Source: Pseudomonas prosekii (GTDB taxonomy: Bacteria > Pseudomonadota > Gammaproteobacteria > Pseudomonadales > Pseudomonadaceae). Taken from it: 64,000 nt of DNA. The notes below the pieces were generated by a model. It worked only from the letters and a program-made list of their open reading frames with translations. It was not told the DNA's origin and did not search any database. Positions 43,607 to 52,365 of this stretch are shown here, one piece after another. Where the stretch lies: the NCBI RefSeq assembly GCF_900105155.1, contig NZ_LT629762.1:5217501-5281500 (forward strand). The letters run 5' to 3'. Numbering within the stretch: position 1 is the first letter of the stretch; each line of letters starts with the position of its first letter. The position numbers were made by a program, and so were the translations under genes.

Positions 43607-43689
43607 GCGGCGTCCAATTGGTTCTGATGTGGGGGTGGGCAGTAGGCGGCATCTTCATGATCTGCACCGGGCAGTACAGCTGGCCATGA
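43603..43689 (+). CDS. Possible 28-residue hydrophobic peptide
   Basis: The ORF starts with GTG overlapping the Rz1 stop (GTGA) and encodes a Trp-rich hydrophobic sequence (VQLVLMWGWAVGGIFMI). It may be a membrane peptide of the lysis region. It could also be chance. Confidence 0.3.
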   Translation: MSGVQLVLMWGWAVGGIFMICTGQYSWP

Positions 43690-43745
43690 TCATCTCCGCA
43701 GCTGCTGTCTACGTGCTTTTCAAGCATTACTACCCCAGCAAGTAG
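43686..43745 (+). CDS. Possible 19-residue peptide
   Basis: MIISAAAVYVLFKHYYPSK overlaps the previous stop by ATGA and ends one base before the 45-bp element. Only the tight overlap supports it. Confidence 0.22.
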   Translation: MIISAAAVYVLFKHYYPSK

Positions 43746-43790
43746 TCCGCGACACGTTTCGCGAATCAGCAAATTGTGTCGCGACATTGG
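43746..43790 (+). repeat. 45-bp palindromic element, copy B
   Basis: This copy matches copy A (35187-35231, other strand) at 40 of 45 bases. It is intergenic here. The arms CGCGACACG and TGTGTCGCG pair with one mismatch. Its end joins the ribosome-binding site GGAGAG of the next gene. Confidence 0.85.
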
Positions 43791-43798
43791 AGAGAGTT

Positions 43799-43990
43799 AT
43801 GAAGCTGATCCTTAAGCGGGTAGAGCGAGAGGGTGGTATGCCTGGCCCGTTCGCACTCCACACGGAAGACGGCCAGATACTCCCATGTCAGGTATCCACC
43901 GTCATGGATAGCAAAGGCGCACGCCCGCCGACATTAGTCGTCACTTTCACCGTGGATGGCGATCAAGTCAAAGTGCAGGGTGATGCGTAG
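43799..43990 (+). CDS. Small phage protein before the terminase
   Basis: This is a 63-residue beta-rich protein starting MKLILKRVEREGGMPGPFAL. GGAGAG precedes the ATG. Such a short protein is common at this place in Pseudomonas phages. The function is unknown. Confidence 0.7.
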   Translation: MKLILKRVEREGGMPGPFALHTEDGQILPCQVSTVMDSKGARPPTLVVTFTVDGDQVKVQGDA

Positions 43991-44071
43991 GCCGTCGAAT
44001 GATCATTGAATGACGTTCGAATGCATTGAATGAATCTTTGCGAAAACATAACCCCATGAATGAGGCTTCCA

Positions 44072-44548
44072 ATGGCCCTATGCGGCGCATCAAAGCGCGG
44101 CAACGGGGAACCATGTAAGCGTCACGCGGTACCGGGTTCCTCACGCTGCAAGCTACACGGCGGAAAGAGTACGGGGCCGAAGGATCCAGCTAGGCCCGTA
44201 GGCAATAGCAGGGCGGCTAAGCCCGGATCAATCTATAGCCAGTTCCTGACGCAAGAGGAGCGGGCAGACTTCAACGCCGCCGAGCTCGACCAGATCGACG
44301 ACGAGCTGAGGCTGACGAAGGTCCTGCTGGGTCGCGTTCTGCTCGCTTCCGGCGATGGGCATGACCTCCTGTCTGACAGATACCTCGGCCGCATCGAATC
44401 ACTGACCAAGACCAAAGAGGACTTGATCAATAAGCGCCTGCTCAACGAGAAGCTGCGCCGCGAATTGGAAGACCCGAATCAGGGCCTGCCCGAGCCCAAG
44501 CAAGTAATCATCGGGGTAGAAGATGCAAGCGACCCTGAAGCTGAATAA
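44072..44548 (+). CDS. Terminase small subunit-like protein
   Basis: This is a 158-residue protein. The N-terminus has a C-x10-C...C-x2-HGG pattern (MALCGASKRGNGEPCKRHAV, then CKLHGGKSTGP), known from the first packaging gene of many phages. The rest is helical. I chose the ATG at 44072 because GAGG lies before it. It overlaps the large terminase by 26 bp, which supports its role in genome recognition for packaging. Confidence 0.75.
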   Translation: MALCGASKRGNGEPCKRHAVPGSSRCKLHGGKSTGPKDPARPVGNSRAAKPGSIYSQFLTQEERADFNAAELDQIDDELRLTKVLLGRVLLASGDGHDLLSDRYLGRIESLTKTKEDLINKRLLNEKLRRELEDPNQGLPEPKQVIIGVEDASDPEAE

Positions 44549-45803
44549 GCCGCAGTTCGAGTTCATCAGTCACCCCAAGAAGTTTTCAGCGTTCGTCGGC
44601 GGCTACCGAAGCGGCAAGACGTTCGTGGGCTGTGTGCGGCTCTGCATCAACGCACTGGAGAATCCCGGCATCCCTCAGGGCTACTTCGCGCCGACTTATC
44701 CGCAGATCGCGGACATCTTCTACGACACCATGCCAGTGGTCGCCGAGGCGTTTGGCCTGTTCGCCGACATCGTGCCGAGCAAGAAGCGCGTTTACCTGCG
44801 TGACAACCGCGGCCGATGCCTTTCGACGATCGTCTGCAAGAGCATGGAGCACCCGCACCGCATCGTCGGCTTCAACATTGCACATGCCCTGGTCGACGAG
44901 ATCGACTGCATGCCGATCAAGAAGGCCGACAGTGCCTGGAAGAAGATCATCGCGCGGATGTCCACGGTGTGGCCTGGCCGCGACATGAACACCATCGACG
45001 TCACCACGACGCCTGAGGGCTTTAACTGGGTTTACCGCAAGTTCGTCAAGGAGCTTGCCGCCAACCCGAGCCAGCGCCCGCTGTACGGCATCGTGCACGC
45101 CTCGACGAGGCAGAACGCGAAGAACCTGCCGAAGGACTACATCAAGTCGCTGCGTGAGTCTTATCCATCCAACCTGGTGGACGCATACATCGACGGCCTG
45201 TTCGTCAACCTGACGTCGGGCAGCGTGTACCCGAGCTTTGATCGGCGGCTCAATCACACCGACGAGACGATTCGCCCAGGCGAGCAGCTGCACATCGGCA
45301 TGGACTTCAACATCAACCGGATGGCCGCGACGGTGCATGTCATCCGTGACGGCCTGCCGCTGCTGCTGGATGAGGCCACGCACCTGTTCGACACGCCCGC
45401 GATGATCGTTGAGCTCAAGCGCCGCTTCCCTGGACACAGCATCACGGTTTATCCGGACGCCAGCGGCAAGAACCGCAAGAGCGTGAGCGGCAGCGAGTCG
45501 GATCACAGCCTGCTCCGCGCCGCCGGCTTCATGGTGATGGTCAACCCTTCGAACCCATTGGTCCGCGACCGGGTGCTAGCCGTGAACGCCATGCTCCTGA
45601 ATATCGACCAGAAGCGGCGCTACCTGGTGAACACCGACAACTGCCCGGTCACCACGCAGGTGCTGGAGCAGCAGGCATACGCCGAGAACGGCGAGCCCAA
45701 CAAGGACGGCACTGAAGACCCAATCGACGCACTGGGCTACTTCATTGTCCAGCGCTTCCCGATTGCGGGCGGCTACACACTCGCAAGCGTGAGCAACCCA
45801 TGA
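44523..45803 (+). CDS. Terminase large subunit
   Basis: This 426-residue motor pumps and cuts phage DNA. The ATPase domain has Walker A GGYRSGKT at residues 26-33 and Walker B HALVDEID near 122. The nuclease domain shows Asp residues in GMDFNINRM, VYPDASG and DALGYF. The Asn/His-rich start is normal for this family. The length suggests a compact terminase. Confidence 0.94.
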   Translation: MQATLKLNKPQFEFISHPKKFSAFVGGYRSGKTFVGCVRLCINALENPGIPQGYFAPTYPQIADIFYDTMPVVAEAFGLFADIVPSKKRVYLRDNRGRCLSTIVCKSMEHPHRIVGFNIAHALVDEIDCMPIKKADSAWKKIIARMSTVWPGRDMNTIDVTTTPEGFNWVYRKFVKELAANPSQRPLYGIVHASTRQNAKNLPKDYIKSLRESYPSNLVDAYIDGLFVNLTSGSVYPSFDRRLNHTDETIRPGEQLHIGMDFNINRMAATVHVIRDGLPLLLDEATHLFDTPAMIVELKRRFPGHSITVYPDASGKNRKSVSGSESDHSLLRAAGFMVMVNPSNPLVRDRVLAVNAMLLNIDQKRRYLVNTDNCPVTTQVLEQQAYAENGEPNKDGTEDPIDALGYFIVQRFPIAGGYTLASVSNP

Positions 45804-47602
45804 GCGCATACACCTTCATCAAAGACAGCCTGCAGAATCTGGTCGCTGGACTGGGTACAGGGCGCGACAAGGCCTCGCACACGCACTACGCCGTGCCTGA
45901 CATGGACGACCTGCAACTGCTGAACGCCTTCCGTGGTTCGTGGGCAGCCCAGAAGGGCGTATCCATCCCGGCAGTCGATGCGTGCCGCAACTGGCGCAAC
46001 TGGCAAGCCGACAAGAAGCAGATCGAGAAGATCGAAGCCGAAGAGACCCGCTTGAACGTCCAGGGCAAGATCCTCGAAGCCATGCTGAAAGCCCGACTCT
46101 TCGGCGGGGCCGCCGTGTTCATCGGCACCGGTGAGCGCGATACGGCGTCGGCGCTCAACCCGGAGCGCGTGCGGCAGGGCGGTATCAAGTATCTGACGGT
46201 AATGACTCGCCGCCAGTTGACCGCGACCGAGATTGAACAGGACCCGCAAAGTGAGCGCTTCGGCAAACCGAAGGCCTACCGCCTACCGGGCTCAACGGTT
46301 GAGATCCACCCGTCGCGGCTGGTGATCTTCATCGGTCAGCAACACCCTGATTCGGAATTAGCCCAGGGCACATCGTTCGGCTGGGGTGACTCGGTGCTTC
46401 TGTCGGCCATGCCGGCGGTGAAGCACTACGACGAGACGATGGCCAACGTGGTGAGCCTGGTCTACGAAGCAAAGATCGACGTCATCAACATCCCGAACCT
46501 GATGTCGAGCATGCAGGACAAGAACTACGAGCGGCAGCTGCTGGAGCGCTTGCGTCTGGCGGCAACTGCCAAGGGCATCAACGGAACACTGATCCTCGAT
46601 GGCCTGGAGACTCACAGCTCCAAGTCGGCGAGCTTCGGCACGCTGCCGGAGGTGATCGCCAAGACGGAGCAGGGCGTGTCCGGGGCGTTCGATATCCCCG
46701 GCTCCCGCATGTTCGGCCTGTCTTCGGGCGGCCTGAACTCCAACGGCGAAGAGAACACCCGAAACTATTACGACAACGTCGCCTCGCGCCAAAAGCTCGA
46801 CATGAAGCCGGCCATGGGCGTGCTGGATGAGTGCCTGATCAGGTCCTCGCTGGGTGATCGCCCCAAAGAGATCCACTACGCCTGGGCGCCACTTTGGCAG
46901 CCGACCGCGAAAGAGCGGGCCGATATTGGCAAGACCACGGCGGACACGATCAAGACGCTCAACGAAACGAAGCTTTTCCCCGAGGATGCCATTTCGAAGG
47001 CCGCGGTCAACCTGCTGGTCGAGATGAGCATCATGCCGGGGCTTGAGGCGGCGATTAACGAGTTTGGCAGTGAGGTGCCTGAGGCGGACGCTGACGACGA
47101 CGCTCTGCCGGGAACGGCCGATCCCAAGCCGCCGGCGAAGACCCCGATCAGTGATGCTGCGCCTCGCACGCTCTACGTGTCCCGCAAGGTCACCAACGGC
47201 GCCGAGATCATCGCGTGGGCCAAGTCGCAAGGATTTGAAGAAACCGTCTCGGATGCTGACCTGCACGTCACCGTCGCCTACAGCCGCAACCCGGTCGATT
47301 GGATGAAGATCGGCGAGTCATGGTCAGGCGATGCCATGGGCAAGCTCAAGATTGCACCAGGTGGCGCAAGGCTGATCGACAAGTTCGGCGAAGGCGCTGT
47401 GGTGCTGCTGTTCAACAGCTCCGAGCTCTCTTGGCGCCATGTGTCGATCAACGAAGCCGCCGGCGCGACATGGGATTGGCCGGAGTATCAGCCTCACATC
47501 ACCTTTACCTACGAGCCCGGCTCGGTTGACCTGAATGCGGTAGAGCCGTACCGAGGCAAGATCGAATTCGGGCCTGAGATCTTCGAGGAAATCACCCAAT
47601 GA
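45800..47602 (+). CDS. Portal protein fused to an Acb1-like 2H phosphodiesterase
   Basis: This is a 600-residue protein. Residues 1 to about 430 are a DUF1073-type portal (AVDACRNWRNWQADKKQIEK, then GSRMFGLSSGGLNSNGEENT), the ring through which DNA enters the head. After a Pro/Asp-rich linker (about 428-450), residues 455-600 carry two HxT motifs, HVT at 489-491 and HIT at 566-568, the catalytic pair of 2H phosphodiesterases. T4 Acb1, a phage anti-CBASS enzyme that cuts cyclic nucleotides, belongs to this superfamily. The start overlaps the terminase stop by ATGA. Confidence 0.88.
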   Translation: MSAYTFIKDSLQNLVAGLGTGRDKASHTHYAVPDMDDLQLLNAFRGSWAAQKGVSIPAVDACRNWRNWQADKKQIEKIEAEETRLNVQGKILEAMLKARLFGGAAVFIGTGERDTASALNPERVRQGGIKYLTVMTRRQLTATEIEQDPQSERFGKPKAYRLPGSTVEIHPSRLVIFIGQQHPDSELAQGTSFGWGDSVLLSAMPAVKHYDETMANVVSLVYEAKIDVINIPNLMSSMQDKNYERQLLERLRLAATAKGINGTLILDGLETHSSKSASFGTLPEVIAKTEQGVSGAFDIPGSRMFGLSSGGLNSNGEENTRNYYDNVASRQKLDMKPAMGVLDECLIRSSLGDRPKEIHYAWAPLWQPTAKERADIGKTTADTIKTLNETKLFPEDAISKAAVNLLVEMSIMPGLEAAINEFGSEVPEADADDDALPGTADPKPPAKTPISDAAPRTLYVSRKVTNGAEIIAWAKSQGFEETVSDADLHVTVAYSRNPVDWMKIGESWSGDAMGKLKIAPGGARLIDKFGEGAVVLLFNSSELSWRHVSINEAAGATWDWPEYQPHITFTYEPGSVDLNAVEPYRGKIEFGPEIFEEITQ

Positions 47603-48726
47603 TCTTCACCGACTCCATCGCCGTCTCCGGCGTTCGTCGAACGGAGGACGGCTATCTCGTTGCTGAGGCCCGAGTCGCCCGCACTGGCATTCAGGACTAC
47701 CTCGGCACTGAGATCGATCCCGAGAACGAGCACGGGCTACGCGACAAACCGATCGTCCGCGTGTACCGGCCCGAGAGCGCCGTGTTTCACGCGGACGCCA
47801 TGCACTCCTACGCATACCGTCCCATGACCAACGGCCACCCCGGCGGCGACGGCGTCAATTCCAAGAACTGGAAGGACGTCGCCATTGGCAGCACCGGCGG
47901 CGAAGTTGTCCGCGACGGGCAGTTCGTCAAGGTGCCTCTAGTGCTGATGGATGCCAAGGCGATCGAGGACTACGAGTCAGGCAAACGCGAGCTTTCCATG
48001 GGCTACGGCGCCGAGGTTGTGTTTCAGGACGGCGTATCGCCAGACGGGGAGGCCTTCGACTGCTTCCTCGGCCCTATGAAAATGAATCACCTGAGCCTGG
48101 AGCATCGCGCTCGAGGCGGCGAACACCTTCGCATCGGTGACGGCAAACCAAATACCCCAACAGGAGGCCATGACATGGCTGATGCACTGCGAAAACTCCT
48201 TGTCGATGGCATCTCCATTGATGTCACCGAGCAAGGCGCCCAAGCCATCGAGAAGCTGAACACCAAGCTTGCCGATGCTACCACCGCCACCAAGACCCTG
48301 ACCGACGCGCACGCCACTGCGATTGCGCTGAAGGATGGCGAACTGGCGAAGAAAGACGCCGAGATCGACGCCCTCAAGGCCAAGCAACTCAGCGATGCCG
48401 ACATCGACAAGCGCGTAACTGCCCGTGCCGACCTGCTCACCAAGGCCAAAACCATCGCCGATGCCGACTACACCGGCAAGACCGATGCCGAGATCCGCAA
48501 GGCCGTCGTGATCGCCAAGCTGGGTGATGCGGCAGTGGCTGGTAAGGCTGACGCCTACATCGACGCTCGCTTCGAGATCCTGGTGGAAGACGCAGCCAAA
48601 AACCCGGCCAATGACCCGTTCCGTCAGCACATGATTCATCAGGACGGCAAGCCAGGCGAGAACCCCGCTGACGTCGCCCGCGCCAAGATGCTGGCCGACC
48701 TCAACTCCACTCAGCCAGCCAAGTAA
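47599..48726 (+). CDS. DUF2213 protein: probable prohead protease plus scaffold
   Basis: This is a 375-residue protein. Residues 1 to about 185 fit DUF2213, with GHPGGDGVNSKNWKDVAIGS and KRELSMGYGAEV, a likely head-maturation protease. Residues 193-375 are a charged coiled coil (LNTKLADATTATKTLTDAHA onward), as expected for scaffold. An internal ribosome-binding site precedes Met193, so both full-length and scaffold-only products may be made. Confidence 0.82.
   Translation: MIFTDSIAVSGVRRTEDGYLVAEARVARTGIQDYLGTEIDPENEHGLRDKPIVRVYRPESAVFHADAMHSYAYRPMTNGHPGGDGVNSKNWKDVAIGSTGGEVVRDGQFVKVPLVLMDAKAIEDYESGKRELSMGYGAEVVFQDGVSPDGEAFDCFLGPMKMNHLSLEHRARGGEHLRIGDGKPNTPTGGHDMADALRKLLVDGISIDVTEQGAQAIEKLNTKLADATTATKTLTDAHATAIALKDGELAKKDAEIDALKAKQLSDADIDKRVTARADLLTKAKTIADADYTGKTDAEIRKAVVIAKLGDAAVAGKADAYIDARFEILVEDAAKNPANDPFRQHMIHQDGKPGENPADVARAKMLADLNSTQPAK
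48175..48726 (+). CDS. Nested scaffold protein (internal start)
   Basis: The in-frame ATG at 48175 has AGGAGG at 48162-48167, seven bases upstream, better than most true starts in this phage. The product would be the 183-residue coiled-coil part alone (MADALRKLLVDGISIDVTEQ onward). This matches lambda, where Nu3 scaffold is read from an internal start in the protease gene C. Confidence 0.65.
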   Translation: MADALRKLLVDGISIDVTEQGAQAIEKLNTKLADATTATKTLTDAHATAIALKDGELAKKDAEIDALKAKQLSDADIDKRVTARADLLTKAKTIADADYTGKTDAEIRKAVVIAKLGDAAVAGKADAYIDARFEILVEDAAKNPANDPFRQHMIHQDGKPGENPADVARAKMLADLNSTQPAK

Positions 48727-48735
48727 GGAGCCATC

Positions 48736-49215
48736 ATGGCCGTTTATCAAACGACTTACCCAGATCGTCCAGCCAAGGGCCTGCATGGCGCCTCGGCGAA
48801 CGAAGAGATCAAGAACGACATCAGCCGTACCATTGAAAACGCCGCCGGCGTTCGCTTCGGCGAGCCTGTGCAGCGGGGCGCTGGTGATCACGGCGTAGTG
48901 CCGTTCGCCGCCGGCGGCAAGTTCGTCGGCATCGCCAAGCTGAACCCGGCGGTCCCTGCGGTCGCGAAAGGCTCGACCTTGATCGACGGCTACCCGCAAT
49001 ACTTCACCGCGGCCATCCGTGAGCGTGGCCAGATGTACGTCACGGTCAGCGCCCCGGTAGTCGACGGCGATCCGGTTTACTACGTGACCGCCAGCAACAC
49101 CTACACCAACGCGGCCGGCGCCGGCATTGTTGGCCCGATCCCGAGCACCTTCTTCGACACCACTGGTGCCGCCGGTGACATCGTGGAAATCTCCCTCAAG
49201 AACCGGAGCGCGTAA
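48736..49215 (+). CDS. Structural cement / decoration protein
   Basis: This is a 159-residue protein starting MAVYQTTYPDRPAKGLHGAS. The beta-rich sequence with FAAGGKFVGIAKLNPAVPAV and its place between scaffold and capsid fit the head cement proteins of DUF2184-capsid phages. AAGGAG precedes the ATG. Confidence 0.75.
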   Translation: MAVYQTTYPDRPAKGLHGASANEEIKNDISRTIENAAGVRFGEPVQRGAGDHGVVPFAAGGKFVGIAKLNPAVPAVAKGSTLIDGYPQYFTAAIRERGQMYVTVSAPVVDGDPVYYVTASNTYTNAAGAGIVGPIPSTFFDTTGAAGDIVEISLKNRSA

Positions 49216-49216
49216 C

Positions 49217-50176
49217 ATGCCCCAAGCATTCCAAGACGCTCAAGCGGCGTTGCCTTTCGTTGTGGCTCAAGGCCGCAACATCGAGGCGGCCATCTACGAG
49301 GCTCGCTACCCCGAGTACAGCTACCGCGACCTGATGCCGGTCGTTACCGAAGGCAACCAGTGGGCGGTGGGCACTCAGTTCTACAGCCAGGAGCTGGCGG
49401 GCGAGGCCAAGTTCCTTTCCGGCGCCGGCAACGACATGCCGTTTAACCAGGTGTCGTTCGGTGAAGGTTCGCACGACTTCGCCATGATCGGCTCCGGCTG
49501 GGAGTGGAACCTGGAAGAGGTCAACACGGCCGCGCTGTACGGCCGCAACCTCAACGACCTGAAGGCCATGTCTGCCAGCCGCTCCACTGAGCGACTGTTG
49601 TACGACATCGCAGTCACAGGCAGCGCCGAAAAGAACTGGCGCGGTTTCACCAACCAGACCAACGTGCAGACCATCATCGCCGCGGCAACTGGCACCGGCA
49701 GTTCTACCTTGTTCGCGGACAAAACCCCACTGCAAGTGCTGTCCGACCTGAACAACCTGCTGAAGCTGGTCCCTCAGGCGTCCAACAACGTTGAACTGGC
49801 TGACACCATCTCGCTGCCGCTGGAAGTGATGGACTACATCTCCACCACCTTCGTCGGCACCGAAGCGAACAGCCCGACCATCCTGGAGCGCTTCATCACC
49901 TCCAACGTGTACACCGCACGCACCAAGCGTCCGCTGACCATCCTCACTGCCGATGCACAGTCGACAGCTGGTGGCGACGGCGGCGGTCGCATCGTGGCCT
50001 ACCGCAAGGCGATCGACGTGATTCGCTTCCACCTGCCAATGCCGCGCATGGTTCTGCCGGTTCACCAGAAGTCGATCATGGGCTTCGAGACCGGCATCAT
50101 CGCGCGCACCGGTGGCGTTGAAGTTCGCCTGCCTGGCGCAATGGCTTACATGGACGGCGTGTCCGAGCCTGCATAA
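49217..50176 (+). CDS. Major capsid protein (DUF2184 type)
   Basis: This is a 319-residue protein. It begins MPQAFQDAQAALPFVVAQGR, and signs of the family are GEGSHDFAMIGSGWEWNLEE and RMVLPVHQKSIMGFETGI. The HK97-fold shell is the inferred role. I chose the ATG at 49217 right behind the cement gene because GGAGCG lies upstream. Confidence 0.87.
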   Translation: MPQAFQDAQAALPFVVAQGRNIEAAIYEARYPEYSYRDLMPVVTEGNQWAVGTQFYSQELAGEAKFLSGAGNDMPFNQVSFGEGSHDFAMIGSGWEWNLEEVNTAALYGRNLNDLKAMSASRSTERLLYDIAVTGSAEKNWRGFTNQTNVQTIIAAATGTGSSTLFADKTPLQVLSDLNNLLKLVPQASNNVELADTISLPLEVMDYISTTFVGTEANSPTILERFITSNVYTARTKRPLTILTADAQSTAGGDGGGRIVAYRKAIDVIRFHLPMPRMVLPVHQKSIMGFETGIIARTGGVEVRLPGAMAYMDGVSEPA

Positions 50177-50186
50177 GGGGATCAGC

Positions 50187-50408
50187 ATGAAAGTAACGAA
50201 CAGCGGAACCGCCCCGCGGGGCGTATACCTGGGCGGCACCATCAAACTGATTCGGCCCGGCGCGAGCCGGGAATTGGCGCTTGAAGGTGACGACCTCGTG
50301 CAGGCGAAAAAGATCAACGTCCTCAGCTTTGAGGAGGTTGTGGAGCCTGAATCGGCAGAGAAAGCCGATCGAACAGCGAAGACGAAATCCAAAGAGCAGG
50401 CTAAGTAA
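50187..50408 (+). CDS. Small head-region protein
   Basis: This is a 73-residue protein starting MKVTNSGTAPRGVYLGGTIK. A beta-rich front and a Lys/Glu-rich tail are visible. AAGGGG precedes the ATG. Similar short proteins follow capsid genes in many siphophages. Its exact role is unknown. Confidence 0.7.
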   Translation: MKVTNSGTAPRGVYLGGTIKLIRPGASRELALEGDDLVQAKKINVLSFEEVVEPESAEKADRTAKTKSKEQAK

Positions 50409-50459
50409 CACCCCGCAAAACCCGGAGCGCACGTCGCTCCACCTATTCGAGATATCCCG

Positions 50460-50981
50460 ATGCCTGAATTTTACGGAACCGTCGCAGAAGCCGACGCCTA
50501 TCATCAAGCCAGAGCCAATGTAGGCTGGACCGGCGATGACGTGGCGAAGCAGGCCGCGCTGATCCGGGCATCGGTCTACATTGACGGCAAGTACCAAGCG
50601 CAAAGCACGTGCGGCCGCTGGGAATCTCTGTTCTCCGGCACCAAAACTGGCGGCCGGGCACAGCCACTGCAATGGCCGCGCACGGGCGCGACGGATAACG
50701 AAGGTCACGCCATCCCCCCGAACGAGGTGCCGATCGAGATCGAGCAGGCGACCTACGAGTCAGCTCTGCGCGAAATCGCGGTGCCAGGGAGTCTGAGCCC
50801 CGATTACGTTGCGTCGGGCGCGATCAAGCGGCAGAAGGTCGATGTGCTGGAGATTGAATACCAGACCGCAAGCACAGGCTCTGGCGTTCCGACTCGCCCG
50901 GTAATCACCGTTGTGGATGAGCTGGTAGCGCCCCTGCTAGGTTGCAAAACCGCCTGCGGCATCGCCGTATTCGTCGTATGA
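50460..50981 (+). CDS. Head-tail adaptor, DnaT-like family
   Basis: This is a 173-residue protein starting MPEFYGTVAEADAYHQARAN. RASVYIDGKYQ...LQWPRTGA and IPPNEVPIEIEQATYESALR match the phage connector family often called DnaT-like. It should join the portal ring to the tail. It overlaps the next gene by ATGA. Confidence 0.78.
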   Translation: MPEFYGTVAEADAYHQARANVGWTGDDVAKQAALIRASVYIDGKYQAQSTCGRWESLFSGTKTGGRAQPLQWPRTGATDNEGHAIPPNEVPIEIEQATYESALREIAVPGSLSPDYVASGAIKRQKVDVLEIEYQTASTGSGVPTRPVITVVDELVAPLLGCKTACGIAVFVV

Positions 50982-51973
50982 ACGCCCGTGAAGTGCTTCA
51001 GGCCGTTGAAGGCATGGAGCCTGCCGCGCAGCGGGCATACCTGGCTCAAATAGCAGGAGCTATTGATGCGGCCACACTCGCCGAGGTTGAGCGCGCCATT
51101 GAAGACGGAGACGACGACGCTGTTATGGCACTGCTGCCCCTCGGATTGTTCGCTGGACTGATCGAGTTGTTCCGCACCGCCTATATCAAGGGCGGGGCAG
51201 GGGAAGTCAAGGGCATCAAAGCCCCCGGAATCATCAAGGAGCTCGACGTTAATGCACCGGACGCATCCTCGTTCCTGTCAGGTCAGGCCAAGGCCTTCAT
51301 TGATCAATCGGCAGTCGACGAGGCGAGAGCTGTTCGCGCCGTAATGGATGCCGGCCGGGCCAGTGGTCAATCGGCACGCAAAACTACCCTGGATCTGATT
51401 GGGAGAGTCAGCAAGCAGACCGGAAAGCGGTCGGGCGGCGTTGTGGGACTCAGTGGCAACTTCGCAGAGAGCGTGGCCACGGCCAGGACTCAGCTATCCA
51501 GTGGCGACAACTTCCTGATGCGCCAATACCTCACGCGCACGCGGCGGGATCGGCGCTTCGACGCAATGGTGAAGAAATCCATCGCAGAAGGCAGAACTCT
51601 CAAGGCCGATGACGTGAACAAAATCGTCGGTCGTTATGCTGACCGGCTGCTTGCGACGCAGGCCGAAATGATCGCGCAGACGTACGTTGCCGAGGCCTTC
51701 AACGAGGGGCGCGACCAAGCGTGGCGCCAGATCGTCGATCGCAGCAAGGGGCGTCTTACCTTCAGCAAGGCCTGGAAGTCGCGCGGCGATGAGAAGGTTC
51801 GCAATAGCCACGTGACAATGAATGGCCAGACCGTCCGGGCGGATGAGCCATTCATTTCGCCGCGGGGTGCATTACTGATGTTCCCTTGTGATTCCTCTCT
51901 CGGCGCGCCCCTGAGCGAGCGAGCTCGGTGCCGTTGCATCGCCGAATACTCAGTCATGCCAGTCAATCCATAG
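50978..51973 (+). CDS. Minor head protein, Mu gpF-like
   Basis: This is a 331-residue head morphogenesis protein. The C-terminal part is the Mu F-like signature: AEMIAQTYVAEAFNEGRDQA, then SRGDEKVRNSHVTMNGQTVR and DSSLGAPLSERARCRCIAEY. The N-terminal half is helical. The ATG at 50978 overlaps the stop before it. Confidence 0.85.
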   Translation: MNAREVLQAVEGMEPAAQRAYLAQIAGAIDAATLAEVERAIEDGDDDAVMALLPLGLFAGLIELFRTAYIKGGAGEVKGIKAPGIIKELDVNAPDASSFLSGQAKAFIDQSAVDEARAVRAVMDAGRASGQSARKTTLDLIGRVSKQTGKRSGGVVGLSGNFAESVATARTQLSSGDNFLMRQYLTRTRRDRRFDAMVKKSIAEGRTLKADDVNKIVGRYADRLLATQAEMIAQTYVAEAFNEGRDQAWRQIVDRSKGRLTFSKAWKSRGDEKVRNSHVTMNGQTVRADEPFISPRGALLMFPCDSSLGAPLSERARCRCIAEYSVMPVNP

Positions 51974-51981
51974 GAGCGGTC

Positions 51982-52365
51982 ATGAGCATCAGAGACACCA
52001 TGCAGTCGTCCTTCGGCGCGCTCTTCAATGGCGCGTTCGCCGAAGTGATGACTCAGTTCACCGGCACATACCTTGGTCCGGGCGTCTATGACCCTGTGAC
52101 CGAGGAAGCCACCGCGCAACCTGTCACTTACACCGGCCGCGGCGTCCTCACCCGCTACAAGCTTGAGCAGATTGATAACGTCAATATCCTATCGACCGAC
52201 TCGCTGCTGATCGTTCTGACGAATGAAGTAACAGGCGTGCCGAGCGCTGGGCACAAGATTGCCGCGAAAGACCCTGTCACCGGTCAGGTAAAGACATTCG
52301 ACTTGTTGCCGGTGAAGGCTGACCCAGCAAGGGTTCACTACCAACTCCAGCTGAGGGCGGTCTGA
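51982..52365 (+). CDS. Neck protein
   Basis: This is a 127-residue protein starting MSIRDTMQSSFGALFNGAFA. It has a beta-rich middle (VTYTGRGVLTRYKLEQIDNV) and ends LPVKADPARVHYQLQLRAV. Its size and place between the F-like and gp10-like genes fit a head-completion protein. TAGGAG precedes the ATG. Confidence 0.7.
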   Translation: MSIRDTMQSSFGALFNGAFAEVMTQFTGTYLGPGVYDPVTEEATAQPVTYTGRGVLTRYKLEQIDNVNILSTDSLLIVLTNEVTGVPSAGHKIAAKDPVTGQVKTFDLLPVKADPARVHYQLQLRAV

